A stretch of DNA of 64,000 bases from Albidovulum aestuarii (lineage in GTDB: Bacteria > Pseudomonadota > Alphaproteobacteria > Rhodobacterales > Rhodobacteraceae): assembly GCF_029961185.1 (NCBI RefSeq), contig NZ_JASBQQ010000003.1, positions 186,001 through 250,000 of the forward strand. Direction: 5' to 3'. Under the pieces are notes generated by a model. It did no database searches. It was not told where the DNA came from and saw nothing but the letters and a program-made list of their open reading frames with translations. The translations under genes and the position numbers were made by a program. How positions within the stretch are numbered: the first letter of the stretch is position 1; every line of letters starts with the position of its first letter. Positions 32,771-42,839 of the stretch are shown here, piece after piece.

Positions 32771-35082
32771 TGCTTCGTCCCCCGGGCGCGCTTCACCGCC
32801 GCCAGCACCGCCTCGGCGGTCGCGGGGGCCTGAAGGTCGGGATAGTTCGGGCCGCAGGCGGCGCAGGCATCCGAGAGCGCCGAGAAGACAGATATCCCGT
32901 GCATGAAGGGCGGTTCGCCCACGGCCTTCGACCGGTAGATTGTCTCCTCACGGTTTGCCCCGTCCCAGAGCGCGACATTGAAGATGCGTGGCCGGTCGGA
33001 ACAGGCGGGGATCTTGTAGGTCGAGGGCGCATGGGTGCGCAGCCGCCCCTTGTCGTCCCACACGAGTTCCTCGGTCGTCAGCCAGCCGGCACCCTGCACA
33101 TATGCCCCTTCCACCTGCCCAATATCGAGCGCGGGGTTCAGGCTGGCGCCGGCATCATGCAGGATATCGGCGCGCAGGATGCGGTTTTCACCCGTCAGCG
33201 TGTCGATCACCACCTCGCTGACCGCCGCGCCATAGGAAAAGTAGTAGAACGGCCGCCCGCGCCCCGCCTTGCGGTCCCAGGTGATCTTGGGCGTGGCGTA
33301 AAAGCCGGTGGAGGAGAGGCTGACGCGGCCCATATAGCAGCGGGCTGCGGCCTCGGCGAACGTCATCTCCTCGCCGCCGACAAAGACCTTGCCCTCTTCG
33401 AAATGCACTTTCGCGGGCACCGTCTGATGCTCGCGCGCCAGATAGTCGGCCATGCGGTCGCGGATCGTGTCGCAGGCGGCTTTGACCGCCATGCCATTGA
33501 GGTCGGACCCCGATGAGGCCGCCGTGGCCGAGGTGTTGGGCACCTTCGCCGTATCGGTTGCGGTGATCGCGATAGAGGAGACATCGACACCGAAGGAGGC
33601 AGCCGCAACCTGGCTGACCTTGCGGAACAGGCCCTGACCCATCTCAGTCCCGCCATGGTTCAGATGGATCGAACCATCGGAATAGACGTGCACCAGCGCG
33701 CCTGCCTGATTGAGATGGGTGAGCGTGAAGGAAATGCCGAACTTCACCGGCGTCAGTGAGATGCCCTTCTTCAGGATCGCATTTTCCGCGTTCCACCTGG
33801 CAATCGCCGCCTTGCGGGACGCAAATTCCGCCGAGGCCTCCAGCTTCGCCACCAGCCCGTTCAGGATGAAGTCCTCGACCTCCATATGGTAGGGGGTCGT
33901 CTGCTTCTTGTTGGCCGAAATACTCCCGCCGGAGGCGTCCGGCATATCGGCATAGAAATTCGCCTTGCGGACGGCGAGCGGTTCAAGCCCGAGCTGATGG
34001 GCGATATGATCCATCGCGCGTTCGATCCCGAGCATCCCCTGCGGGCCGCCAAAGCCGCGATAGGCGGTGGCGGACTGGGTGTTGGTCTTGAGACGATGGC
34101 TTTCGATCCGAACGTGTTCCAGATTGTAGGCATTGTCGGAATGCAGCATCGCGCGGTCGGCGACCGGCAGGGAAAGGTCCATGGCCCAACCGCAGCGGGC
34201 GAGTTGCAGGAACTCGATCCCGAGGATGCGGCCGGTATCGTCCACGCCCGCACGGTATTCGATGCGGAAATCGTGGCGCTTGCCGGTGATGACCATGTCG
34301 TCGTCGCGGTCATAGCGCATCTTGGCCGGGCGACCCAGAAGCCGCGCCACCAGTGCGCAGGACACGGCCAGCGCATTGCCCTGGCTTTCCTTGCCGCCAA
34401 AACCGCCGCCCATGCGGCGGATCTCGACCCGGACCGCGTTCATCGGCAGGCCGATCGCCTCGGCCACCTTGTGCTGGATCTCGGTCGGGTGCTGGGTCGA
34501 GGACTGGACGATGACGCCACCCTCGGCGGGCATCGCAAGGGCCGCCTGACCTTCCAGATAGAAGTGTTCCTGCCCGCCCATCTCGAACCGGCCTTCGACC
34601 ACACGGGGCGCGCCCGCAATGGCCTTCGCCGCATCGCCCTTGGTCCAGATGACCGGCCCGCCTTCGAAGCGGCTGCCCGCCGCCATCGCATCATCGACGG
34701 TCAGAAGCGCGGGGCGTTCCTTGTATTGGATCCTGCCCATGCGCGCGGCTTTCCGGGCGGCGAGGTGGCTGTCGGCGATGACGAGGAAGATCGGCTGGCC
34801 GACATAGTGAACTGTGCCGGTGGCCAGCAAAGGTTCGTCATGGATCGAGGGCGAGACATCGTTGGCAAAGGGCAGGTCGTCTGCGGTCCAGACCGCGATG
34901 ACGCCCGGCGCGGCACGAACCGCCGAGAGGTCGAGCGATGCGATCTCGCCATGCGCTACGGTCGAGAGGCCGAAAGCCAGATGCGCGGTGTTTGCGGGCA
35001 GGGGCACGTCGTCGATGTAACGCGCGGTGCCCGAGACATGGAGATGGCCGGAATCGTGGGTGACGGGTTTCGCGACGCTCAT
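32767..35082 (-). CDS. xdhB: Xanthine dehydrogenase molybdopterin-binding subunit XdhB
   Basis: 771-residue large subunit binding Mo-pterin and carrying the hydroxylation site for hypoxanthine/xanthine. '[24 protein letters not shown]' starts the a/b hammerhead domain; '[16 protein letters not shown]', '[10 protein letters not shown]', '[18 protein letters not shown]' contact the cofactor; '[12 protein letters not shown]' near the end contains the region of the catalytic Glu (usually GxGEPP). It fits the XdhB bipartite bacterial enzyme. Coupled on both sides by 4-nt overlaps. Confidence 0.95.
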   Translation of the reverse strand: MSVAKPVTHDSGHLHVSGTARYIDDVPLPANTAHLAFGLSTVAHGEIASLDLSAVRAAPGVIAVWTADDLPFANDVSPSIHDEPLLATGTVHYVGQPIFLVIADSHLAARKAARMGRIQYKERPALLTVDDAMAAGSRFEGGPVIWTKGDAAKAIAGAPRVVEGRFEMGGQEHFYLEGQAALAMPAEGGVIVQSSTQHPTEIQHKVAEAIGLPMNAVRVEIRRMGGGFGGKESQGNALAVSCALVARLLGRPAKMRYDRDDDMVITGKRHDFRIEYRAGVDDTGRILGIEFLQLARCGWAMDLSLPVADRAMLHSDNAYNLEHVRIESHRLKTNTQSATAYRGFGGPQGMLGIERAMDHIAHQLGLEPLAVRKANFYADMPDASGGSISANKKQTTPYHMEVEDFILNGLVAKLEASAEFASRKAAIARWNAENAILKKGISLTPVKFGISFTLTHLNQAGALVHVYSDGSIHLNHGGTEMGQGLFRKVSQVAAASFGVDVSSIAITATDTAKVPNTSATAASSGSDLNGMAVKAACDTIRDRMADYLAREHQTVPAKVHFEEGKVFVGGEEMTFAEAAARCYMGRVSLSSTGFYATPKITWDRKAGRGRPFYYFSYGAAVSEVVIDTLTGENRILRADILHDAGASLNPALDIGQVEGAYVQGAGWLTTEELVWDDKGRLRTHAPSTYKIPACSDRPRIFNVALWDGANREETIYRSKAVGEPPFMHGISVFSALSDACAACGPNYPDLQAPATAEAVLAAVKRARGTKQ

Positions 35083-36446
35083 GCCTCTACCTCCAGCACC
35101 GAAACGGCACTCCCCGACCGTTCATGGAAATACCGCAGGAGCATGTTCTGAGCCGTCTCCAGCCGGTAGGCGGCGGACGCCCTCATGTCAGTCAGGGGGG
35201 TGAAATCCGTCGCAAAGGCGGGCAGGGCGGCCTCGATCGTCGCGAGTGTCCAGTCGCGTCCTGTCAGCGCGGCTTCGACCGCCGAAGCGCGTTTCGGGAT
35301 ACCCGCCATACCGCCGAATGCAATCCGGGCATTTTCAACTTTCGAACCGTTTAGCTCGATATCGAAGCATCCGCAGACCGCAGAAATGTCCTGATCGAAC
35401 CTTTTTGAGAGTTTGTAGCAGGCAAGCCCCGGCGCGGTGTCGGGGATGGTCACCGCTTCGACAAACTCCCCCTTCGCGCGGTCCTGCTTGCCGTAGTCGA
35501 GGAAGAAATCCTCCAGCGCGATCTCGCGCCGTGTGGTCCCCTTACGCAGATGCAGCCGTGCGCCCATTGCAATGAGCGCGGGCGGCGCGTCGCCGATGGG
35601 CGAGCCGTTGGCGATATTGCCGCCGATGGTGGCCGCGCCCCGCACCTGTTCCGAGGCGAAGCGGCGCAGAAGTTCGGCGAAGGCCGGATGCGGGTCCGCC
35701 ATCGCACGGCGCAGGGCCGCGATGGTCACGCCCGCGCCGACACGCCAGCCGCCCATCACCTTCTCGATCTTCTGAAGATCAGTGCAGGCGTGAAGGAAGG
35801 CGACCTCTGGCAGGTCGCGGAGCTGCTTGGTCACCCAAAGCCCGACATCGGTCGCGCCCGCGACAAGAACCGCGTCGGGATGGCTTTCATACCATTCCGC
35901 GAGTGCGTCCGATGTCGCGGGCGCGAAGGGGGCGGCATCCCCATTCAACGCCCCCAGATTCTCATTCATCCAGTCCGGTACCGGCGCGGTCGCGGCGGCT
36001 TCGGCCGCGCGGATGATCGGCGCATAGCCGGTGCAGCGGCAGAGATTGCCGGCCAACTGATCGTCGAAATCAGAAGCCCCGTTCTTCTGTGCGACGGCCA
36101 TCGACATGACAAAACCCGGCGTGCAGAAGCCGCACTGGCTGCCATGCTTTTCGACCATTGCTATCTGAACCGGATGAACTTCGCCCTTTGGACCGGTCAG
36201 GCCCTCGACCGTGCGGAGGGCTTTTCCGTGAAGCTGCGGCAGAAAGAGGATGCAGGCATTCAGCGCGCGCGTCCCGCCCGCGTCGGTCACCATGACCGTG
36301 CAGGCGCCGCAATCGCCCTCGTTGCAGCCTTCCTTGGTACCCGTCAGCCCGCGCACCTCACGCAGCCAATCCAGTAGAGTCCGCGTCGGGCTTTCGCCTG
36401 ATACGGTCACCGGCGTTCCGTTCAGCAGAAACGCAATCTCGTTCAT
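35079..36446 (-). CDS. xdhA: Xanthine dehydrogenase FAD/[2Fe-2S] subunit XdhA
   Basis: 455 residues from the ATG at [10 protein letters not shown]. Two [2Fe-2S] sites: Cys41, 46, 49 (CNEGDCGAC) and Cys65; then Cys105, 108 (QCGFC), 136, 138 (CRC). A FAD-binding domain follows (about 190-455) with '[15 protein letters not shown]' and '[21 protein letters not shown]'. Transfers electrons from XdhB to NAD+. First gene of the xdhABC-transporter operon, whose promoter should lie in the 265 bp upstream. Confidence 0.95.
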   Translation of the reverse strand: MNEIAFLLNGTPVTVSGESPTRTLLDWLREVRGLTGTKEGCNEGDCGACTVMVTDAGGTRALNACILFLPQLHGKALRTVEGLTGPKGEVHPVQIAMVEKHGSQCGFCTPGFVMSMAVAQKNGASDFDDQLAGNLCRCTGYAPIIRAAEAAATAPVPDWMNENLGALNGDAAPFAPATSDALAEWYESHPDAVLVAGATDVGLWVTKQLRDLPEVAFLHACTDLQKIEKVMGGWRVGAGVTIAALRRAMADPHPAFAELLRRFASEQVRGAATIGGNIANGSPIGDAPPALIAMGARLHLRKGTTRREIALEDFFLDYGKQDRAKGEFVEAVTIPDTAPGLACYKLSKRFDQDISAVCGCFDIELNGSKVENARIAFGGMAGIPKRASAVEAALTGRDWTLATIEAALPAFATDFTPLTDMRASAAYRLETAQNMLLRYFHERSGSAVSVLEVEA

Positions 36447-36711
36447 CGAATGAACCCGCCGCCTTCTCCTCTTTCCGGCCAGTTGCGCATCCGCCCGATG
36501 CGGCGTAAAGCGGATGTCGCGCGCCTCCCTGCATCCATGAAGCGCCGAACGCCTCCTCAAGGCAAGCTAAACCTTTTTCAAAAACCGCTGAGCAGTTTCT
36601 TGGATTCCAAGATAATCGCAGGAAATCCACCGGTCGGGTAACCCTTACTGGCATTGCGGCCCGCGCCCGGTCATACTCGCCCGAAGGGTGGTTTCGAATA
36701 CCGGGTAGGGC

Positions 36712-37533
36712 ATGGAAACGGCGCTCTATGTGCTTGTGCTGGTGTCTTTGGCTCTGATCGTGGCGCAGGTCACGGCGAGCCGGCGGCATCGTGCACATGT
36801 TCTCGACCTCGCGCGGCGGTTACAGGACAGCGCGCCGACCCGGGATGTCGAGGCGACATTGCCGCCGATCGTCGCGGATTTTGCCCGCCGCAACGGTGCA
36901 AATCTAGACCGGATGCCAAGGGTGGCGTCGTTCCACCAGGCCGGCGAACTCCGCATCCGCAAGGGGGGGGCGTTCCGGTCGTTTCTGGCCTGGCAGGTCG
37001 TGGCGCTTGGCCGGGCCGGGTTCCTTTGGGAAGCACGCCAGACCGGTGCGTCACCGGTCTGGGTCAGGGTGCTTGATGCCTATATCGGCGCGGAGGGATG
37101 GCTGGAGGTCTGGCTGTTCGGGACGATCCCGCTGAAGAAGGCCGAGGGCGATGCGGTTTCACTGGGTGAGGCCTATCGCTATCTTGCCGAACTGCCCTGG
37201 GCACCGGATGCGATCCTAGGCAATCCGGATCTGGCCTGGCGGGTGACCGGACCCGATGCAGCCGAGGTGCGGATGACGGTACAGGAGGGCATCGCCCGGG
37301 TGCGGTTCGGTTTCGATGCGGCGGGCGATATCGTGACCATGGAGGCGGACGGGCGACCGGCACTGGATGAGAGTGGCAGCACCGTCAATCGAGACTGGCG
37401 CGGGCGCTTTGACGACTACGCGTGGATCGGTGGCAGGCGGGTGCCGCAGACCGGTGAGGTGGGTTATGTCTATCCGTCGGGCTACGAGGCTTACTTCCGT
37501 GGCCGGATCAGCGACTACGAGATCTCTTCCTGA
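36712..37533 (+). CDS. DUF6544-like protein with N-terminal membrane anchor
   Basis: 273 residues. One N-terminal transmembrane helix (about 4-20, TALYVLVLVSLALIVAQVTA), then a soluble domain with 'FHQAGELRIRKGGAFRSFLAWQVVALGRAGFLWEARQ', 'YRYLAELPWAPDAILGNPDLAWRV' and 'GRFDDYAWIGGRRVPQTGEVGY', a pattern I associate with the DUF6544 (formerly DUF6920) family. Biochemical role unknown. Divergent from xdhA and about 100 bp upstream of dnaE. Confidence 0.7.
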   Translation: METALYVLVLVSLALIVAQVTASRRHRAHVLDLARRLQDSAPTRDVEATLPPIVADFARRNGANLDRMPRVASFHQAGELRIRKGGAFRSFLAWQVVALGRAGFLWEARQTGASPVWVRVLDAYIGAEGWLEVWLFGTIPLKKAEGDAVSLGEAYRYLAELPWAPDAILGNPDLAWRVTGPDAAEVRMTVQEGIARVRFGFDAAGDIVTMEADGRPALDESGSTVNRDWRGRFDDYAWIGGRRVPQTGEVGYVYPSGYEAYFRGRISDYEISS

Positions 37534-37633
37534 TGGCCGCTGCGGTTGAGCTGGCCCAGACGCCAGCAAGCAGGTGACGGGGCGGCCGGATTGGGTCTTT
37601 CCGGGGCCGTCGCCGATGGGCTAGGGTCAGGCC

Positions 37634-40600
37634 ATGGCGACCGCTCCCCGATTCATCCACCTTCGCACCCACACCGAATACTCGCTTCTTGAAGGAGCGG
37701 TGCCGGTCAAGAAACTCGTCGGCTTCTGCGACAAGATGAAGATGCCCGCGATCGCGGTTACCGACACGAACAACATGTTCGCGGCGCTGGAATTTTCGGT
37801 TCTGGCGAAGGGGGCGGGGGTGCAGCCCATCGTCGGCTGCCAGATCTCGCTCGATGCCGATCCGGTTCAGCAGGGCGAACGCCCGCGCCCACCCGCGCCT
37901 GTTGTCCTTCTGGCGCAGAACGAAGCCGGGTACATGAACCTGATGAAGCTCAATTCCTGCCTTTACCTGCGCGGCGACGGATCGCTGCCGCATGTGACGG
38001 TGGAGGAGCTGGAGGCGCATTCGGATGGCATCATCTGCCTGACCGGCGGGCCCGACGGACCGGTTGGCCGCTTCTTGCAAGCCGGGCAGGGGCCGAAGGC
38101 TGAGGCGCTGATGCGCCGCCTTGCCGCCGCCTATCCCGACCGGCTCTATGTCGAGTTGCAGCGCCATCCGGGAGAGGGCGGACAATATACCGAGGCCGAA
38201 CGCCTGACCGAACGCGGCCATGTCGAGATGGCCTATGCGCTGGGCCTGCCGCTGGTGGCCACCAACGATGTCTATTTCCCGAAACCGGACATGTACGAGG
38301 CGCATGATGCGCTGATCTGCATCGCCGAGGGCGCTTATGTCGACCAGCAGGAACCGCGCCGCCGTCTGACGCCGCAGCATTACCTGAAGACGCCGGAAGA
38401 GATGGCGGCATTGTTCGCCGATCTGCCGGAGGCGCTGGAAAACACGGTCGAGATTGCCAAACGCTGCGCCTTCGCCGCCTATAAACGTGCGCCCATCCTT
38501 CCCAAGTTCGCCGATGACGAGGTGCAGGAACTGCGCCGTCAGGCGAATGAGGGACTTCAGGCGCGGCTTGCCGTCATCCCCCATGCGGTCAGCGTGGAGG
38601 AGTATCAGGAACGGCTCGATTTCGAACTGGGCATCATCGAACAGATGGGGTTCCCGGGTTATTTCCTGATCGTTGCCGACTTCATCAAATGGGCCAAGGA
38701 TCACGATATTCCGGTCGGGCCGGGGCGGGGCTCTGGCGCGGGCTCGCTCGTGGCGTACGCTCTGACCATCACCGACCTTGACCCCCTGCGCTATTCGCTG
38801 CTGTTCGAACGCTTCCTGAACCCGGAAAGGGTGTCGATGCCCGACTTCGACATCGACTTCTGCATGGACCGGCGGGAAGAGGTGATCCGCTATGTGCAGG
38901 ACCATTACGGACGCGACAAGGTGGGCCAGATCATCACCTTCGGCGCATTGCTGTCAAAGGCCGCCGTGCGCGATGTGGGCCGGGTCTTGCAGATGCCCTA
39001 TGGGCAGGTGGATCGGCTGTCGAAGCTGATCCCGGTCGAGGGGGTGAAGCCTGTCTCCATCGAAAAGGCGCTGGCGGATGAGCCGCGCCTGCGCGAAGCG
39101 GCGCGGGCCGAGGAGGTGGTGCAGCGGTTGCTGGATTACGGCCAGAAGGTCGAGGGGCTGTTGCGCAATGCCTCCACCCATGCCGCCGGGGTGGTCATCG
39201 GCGACCGGCCGCTGGACGAGTTGGTGCCGATCTACCGCGATCCGCGCTCGGACATGCCCGCGACCCAGTTCAACATGAAATGGGTCGAACAGGCGGGGCT
39301 GGTGAAGTTCGACTTTCTCGGGCTGAAGACCCTGACGGTGATCCAGAACGCCGTCGATCTGATCCGGGCGGGCGGGCGACATCTGCACGAAGCTCCCGAC
39401 GGGCGGCGGCTTTACGATCCGCCCGAAGGGGCCGAGGACCAGATCAACGCGGTCCCCCTGGATGATGAGCCGACCTACAAGCTCTATGCCGCGGCGAAGA
39501 CGGTGGCCGTGTTCCAGGTGGAAAGTTCGGGCATGATGGACGCGCTCCGGCGCATGAAGCCAACCTGTATCGAGGATATCGTGGCACTCGTGGCGCTTTA
39601 CCGGCCCGGCCCGATGGAGAACATCCCGGCCTATTGCGAGGTGAAGAACGGCCTCAAAGACCTTGAATCCATTCACCCTTCCATCGACCATATCCTAAAA
39701 GAGACGCAGGGCATCATCGTCTATCAGGAACAGGTGATGGAGATCGCGCAGGTCATGGCGGGCTATACGCTCGGCGGCGCCGACCTGTTGCGCCGCGCCA
39801 TGGGTAAGAAGATCGCCGAGGAGATGGCCAAGGAGAGGCCGAAGTTCATCGACGGGTCGGTCGCAAATGGCGTTGACAAGAAGAAAGCCGGAGAGGTCTT
39901 TGATCTTCTTGAGAAATTCGCCAATTACGGCTTCAACAAATCGCACGCCGCCGCCTATGCCGTCGTCAGCTATCAGACCGCCTGGCTGAAGGCCAACCAT
40001 CCGGTGGAATTCATGGCGGGCGTCATGAACTGCGATATCCATCTGACCGACAAGCTCTCGATCTATGCCGAGGAGGTGCGGCGGGGGCTTGATATCACCA
40101 TCGTGCCACCTTGCGTGAACCGGTCCGAGGCGACGTTCTCGGTAGCGGATGGCCAGATCGTCTATGCCTTGGGTGCGCTGAAGAATGTCGGCGTCGAGGC
40201 AATGAAGATGATCGTCGAGGCGCGCGGCGCGAAACCCTTCGCCACGCTCTTCGATTTCGCCCGCCGCGCGGATCTGAAGCGCATCGGCAAGCGGCCGCTG
40301 GAGATGCTGGCGCGGGCCGGGGCCTTCGATCAGCTCGACCCCAACCGCGCCCGGGTCTTCGGCGCACTCGACGCGCTTTCGGCCTATTCGGCGGCGATCC
40401 ACGAAGGCCGCGCCTCGGCGCAGGTCTCGCTTTTCGGCGAGGCGGGGGATGACCTGCCTGAACCGCGCCTGCCGAATTGCGACGACTGGCTGCCCGCCGA
40501 GCGACTGGCGCAGGAACATCAGGCGGTGGGCTTCTACCTCTCGGGTCACCCCTTGGACGACTACGCCCCGGCGCTGAAGCGCAAGGGGATGCTGACGCTT

Positions 40601-41143
40601 GCAGAGTTGCAGGCCAAGGCCGAGCGCGACGGCGCGGCAGTGGCGCGGGTGGGCGTCCTCGTCTCGGGCCTGCAAGACCGCAAATCGGCACGCGGCACGC
40701 GGTTTTTCCGCATGAACATCTCGGACCCGACCGGGCAGGTCGCGGGCATAGCGCTCTTCACCGAAGATTTCGACGCTTGCCGCCGGGTCTTCGACGGAAC
40801 CAATCAGGTGGTAATGTCGCTTGAGGCGCGGTTCAACGAGGGCCAGTTCGATCCCGTCGGACGGGGCGTGACCCCGATGGAAGGCGCGGTGGCGGATGCG
40901 GGCGGCGCGGGCCTGCGCATCCATATCGAGGACGAAGGCGCTGTCACCTCGGTCGCATCGCTTCTGACCCGGATGATGGAAGAGGCCAAGATCCGCACCC
41001 GCGGCCCGATCAGTTTCTGCATCGCCAATCGCGACACGGGCGAGGAGGTGGAGGTCGAGGCCGGTCAGGACTATCCGGTCAACCCACAGGTCAAGGGCGC
41101 GATCAAGGCGATGCCGGGCGTGGTTCTGGTCGAAGAGGTCTGA
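37634..41143 (+). CDS. dnaE: DNA polymerase III alpha subunit DnaE
   Basis: 1169-residue replicative polymerase. N-terminal PHP domain ('FIHLRTHTEYSLLEGAV', 'GCQISL'), palm with catalytic acids in 'MPDFDIDFCMDRREEVIRYVQ', 'GPGRGSGAGSLVAYAL' in the fingers/PHP junction, 'SGMMDALRRMKPT', helix-hairpin-helix region, and a C-terminal OB-fold (about 1000-1080, 'VARVGVLVSGLQDRKSARGTRFFRMNISDPTG'). Length and motif order are those of DnaE1, not DnaE2. It ends 4 bp from the convergent FMN oxidase gene, leaving no room for a separate terminator. Confidence 0.96.
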   Translation: MATAPRFIHLRTHTEYSLLEGAVPVKKLVGFCDKMKMPAIAVTDTNNMFAALEFSVLAKGAGVQPIVGCQISLDADPVQQGERPRPPAPVVLLAQNEAGYMNLMKLNSCLYLRGDGSLPHVTVEELEAHSDGIICLTGGPDGPVGRFLQAGQGPKAEALMRRLAAAYPDRLYVELQRHPGEGGQYTEAERLTERGHVEMAYALGLPLVATNDVYFPKPDMYEAHDALICIAEGAYVDQQEPRRRLTPQHYLKTPEEMAALFADLPEALENTVEIAKRCAFAAYKRAPILPKFADDEVQELRRQANEGLQARLAVIPHAVSVEEYQERLDFELGIIEQMGFPGYFLIVADFIKWAKDHDIPVGPGRGSGAGSLVAYALTITDLDPLRYSLLFERFLNPERVSMPDFDIDFCMDRREEVIRYVQDHYGRDKVGQIITFGALLSKAAVRDVGRVLQMPYGQVDRLSKLIPVEGVKPVSIEKALADEPRLREAARAEEVVQRLLDYGQKVEGLLRNASTHAAGVVIGDRPLDELVPIYRDPRSDMPATQFNMKWVEQAGLVKFDFLGLKTLTVIQNAVDLIRAGGRHLHEAPDGRRLYDPPEGAEDQINAVPLDDEPTYKLYAAAKTVAVFQVESSGMMDALRRMKPTCIEDIVALVALYRPGPMENIPAYCEVKNGLKDLESIHPSIDHILKETQGIIVYQEQVMEIAQVMAGYTLGGADLLRRAMGKKIAEEMAKERPKFIDGSVANGVDKKKAGEVFDLLEKFANYGFNKSHAAAYAVVSYQTAWLKANHPVEFMAGVMNCDIHLTDKLSIYAEEVRRGLDITIVPPCVNRSEATFSVADGQIVYALGALKNVGVEAMKMIVEARGAKPFATLFDFARRADLKRIGKRPLEMLARAGAFDQLDPNRARVFGALDALSAYSAAIHEGRASAQVSLFGEAGDDLPEPRLPNCDDWLPAERLAQEHQAVGFYLSGHPLDDYAPALKRKGMLTLAELQAKAERDGAAVARVGVLVSGLQDRKSARGTRFFRMNISDPTGQVAGIALFTEDFDACRRVFDGTNQVVMSLEARFNEGQFDPVGRGVTPMEGAVADAGGAGLRIHIEDEGAVTSVASLLTRMMEEAKIRTRGPISFCIANRDTGEEVEVEAGQDYPVNPQVKGAIKAMPGVVLVEEV

Positions 41144-41147
41144 TCCG

Positions 41148-42281
41148 TCAGCTTTGCGTGCCGGACGTGGTCGCTCCGGCCAGTTCCGAAGCCGACAGAC
41201 CGGTAATGCCGGTCTGCGCCATCGCGATGCTGAGTTCGTCGCTGATTACATCCCAAAGGCGATGCAGGCCTTCCTCGCCTGCGGCGGCGATGGCGAATTG
41301 CAGGATGCGCCCGAGAAAGACGAAATTTGCGCCCGAGGCGTAGGCTTTCAGCACATCTTCCCCCGACCGGATACCGCTGTCGTAATAGAGCGGGAATGAC
41401 GCGCCGAGCGCGGCCCGGATTTCGGTCAATGCGTGGATTGGCGCGGGTGCGCTTTCCAGTTGCCGCGCGCCGTGGCTGGAGACCTGGATCGCATCGGCCC
41501 CCGCCGATTTCAGCTGCATCGCGTCCTCAGGATCGAGCACGCCTTTCACGACCAGCCGGCCCGGCCAGAGGTCGCGCAACCGTTTCAGTGTGGACCAGTC
41601 AGCCTTTGCCCGGCTTTCAGTGCGATCGAAGGTAAAACCCTCCATCTCGAAATTCGCCATCTGCGGGCGTCCGGCGAAAAGGGTGCTTAGCGACCAGCGC
41701 GGGTGCAGTGCGAAGTCGACGAACTGGCGCGGTCCGATCCTGAAGGGCATGGTGAAGCCGTGGCGCAACTCGCGCGGGCGGCGGCCGACCTCGGGCACAT
41801 CGACCGTCAAAACCAATGTTTTATATCCCGCCGCCTGCGCGCGTTCGACCAGCCGGAAGGTTCCAGATCCGTCGCCGCTGAAATAGAGCTGGAACCATGC
41901 GTTCCCTTCGGCCACCTCGATCAGCCGTTCCATCGGGGTCGAGGCGACAGTCGAGACGCCGAGCGGCACCGCGTCACGCGCCGCGAGCCGGGCCAGCATC
42001 AGGTCGGCGCCGGGGCCTGAAAGATTGCACATGCCCATTGGCGCGATGCCGAAGGGGCGACCGGTTTTCCTGCCGAAAAGTGTCGATGCCAGCGACCGTT
42101 CACTGACATCGCAGAGGATGCGCGGGCGCAGGCAAATCGCGTCGAGCGCCGCCCGTTGCCGCGCCGCGCCGGTCTCGTTCCCCGCCGCGCCGTCGATATA
42201 GTCAAAGACCATCCATGGCAGGCGACGCCGCGCGAGGCGGCGGGCATCGCCGCTGGAGTGGATGTGCCGGGCGGCAGACAT
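41148..42281 (-). CDS. FMN-dependent alpha-hydroxyacid oxidase/dehydrogenase; candidate sulfolactate dehydrogenase
   Basis: 377-residue TIM-barrel flavoprotein of the LldD/glycolate-oxidase family, which oxidises 2-hydroxyacids to 2-oxoacids. Seen: 'RRLPWMVFDYIDGAAGNE', 'FGIAPMGMCNLSGPGADLMLARLA', 'LVVKGVLDPEDAMQLKSAGADAIQVSSHGARQLES' with the catalytic His-Gly-x-Arg, and 'YYDSGIRSGEDVLKAYASGANFVFLGR' for the phosphate. Family consensus 'SNHGGRQLD' reads 'SSHGARQLE' here. It is the last gene of the DHPS-type operon, 3 bp after comE-like, so the likely substrate is 3-sulfolactate giving sulfopyruvate. Substrate is inference from context. Confidence 0.88.
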   Translation of the reverse strand: MSAARHIHSSGDARRLARRRLPWMVFDYIDGAAGNETGAARQRAALDAICLRPRILCDVSERSLASTLFGRKTGRPFGIAPMGMCNLSGPGADLMLARLAARDAVPLGVSTVASTPMERLIEVAEGNAWFQLYFSGDGSGTFRLVERAQAAGYKTLVLTVDVPEVGRRPRELRHGFTMPFRIGPRQFVDFALHPRWSLSTLFAGRPQMANFEMEGFTFDRTESRAKADWSTLKRLRDLWPGRLVVKGVLDPEDAMQLKSAGADAIQVSSHGARQLESAPAPIHALTEIRAALGASFPLYYDSGIRSGEDVLKAYASGANFVFLGRILQFAIAAAGEEGLHRLWDVISDELSIAMAQTGITGLSASELAGATTSGTQS

Positions 42282-42284
42282 GGT

Positions 42285-42839
42285 TCAGGCCTTCACCGCC
42301 TCCATGAAGCGGTGCCGGATGACGACCGGATCCAGCGTGATCACCGGCATCTTGGCATTGCCGCTTTCGCATTTGCTGACGATCACGGTCATGCGGTCGC
42401 CTGCCAGCGCCTCTTCCAGAACCTTCTTGGTGTCCTCCGCCCGGCATTCGATGACGTTGTCGCAACCGCAGGCTTTGGCCACAGCCGTCAGCGATGTTTT
42501 CTTGCCAGCATAGGTCGGCTGGTCGCCGGTCGAACCGTAGGACCCGTTGTCGATGATCAGCAGGATGTAGTTGTTGGCCGAATTGTTGGCGATGGTCGGC
42601 AAAGTTCCGAGATTGGTCAGGACCGAGCCGTCGCCGTCGATGGCGATGACCTTCTTCGGCTGCGCCAGCGCAAGGCCAAGGCCGATCGATGAGGCGAGCC
42701 CCATCGTGCCGAGCATATAGAAATTCGTCGGCTGATCGTCGATGGCGTGCAGTTCCTGGCTCGGGATGCCGATATTGCAGACGACGAGGTGGTCGCGGAT
42801 GACGGGGGCGATTTCGCGCAGGATTTCAGAACGGATCAT
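42285..42839 (-). CDS. comE: Sulfopyruvate decarboxylase beta subunit-like (ComE)
   Basis: 184-residue thiamine-diphosphate C-terminal (pyrimidine/diphosphate-binding) half of a split decarboxylase. 'NIGIPSQELHAIDDQPTNFYMLGTMGLASSIGLGLAL' and the ThDP motif 'IDGDGSVLTNLGTLPTIANNSANN' are typical of ComE and phosphonopyruvate decarboxylase. Start overlaps the comD stop by 4 nt; a longer frame upstream lies inside comD and is rejected. Decarboxylates sulfopyruvate to sulfoacetaldehyde with ComD. Phosphonopyruvate is the main alternative substrate, but no phosphonate genes are near. Confidence 0.85.
   Translation of the reverse strand: MIRSEILREIAPVIRDHLVVCNIGIPSQELHAIDDQPTNFYMLGTMGLASSIGLGLALAQPKKVIAIDGDGSVLTNLGTLPTIANNSANNYILLIIDNGSYGSTGDQPTYAGKKTSLTAVAKACGCDNVIECRAEDTKKVLEEALAGDRMTVIVSKCESGNAKMPVITLDPVVIRHRFMEAVKA

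Noticed and set aside
37508-38905. Minus-strand 465-codon frame opposite dnaE
   Set aside because: Shadow frame in GC-rich DNA; the plus strand encodes intact DnaE motifs over the same bases.
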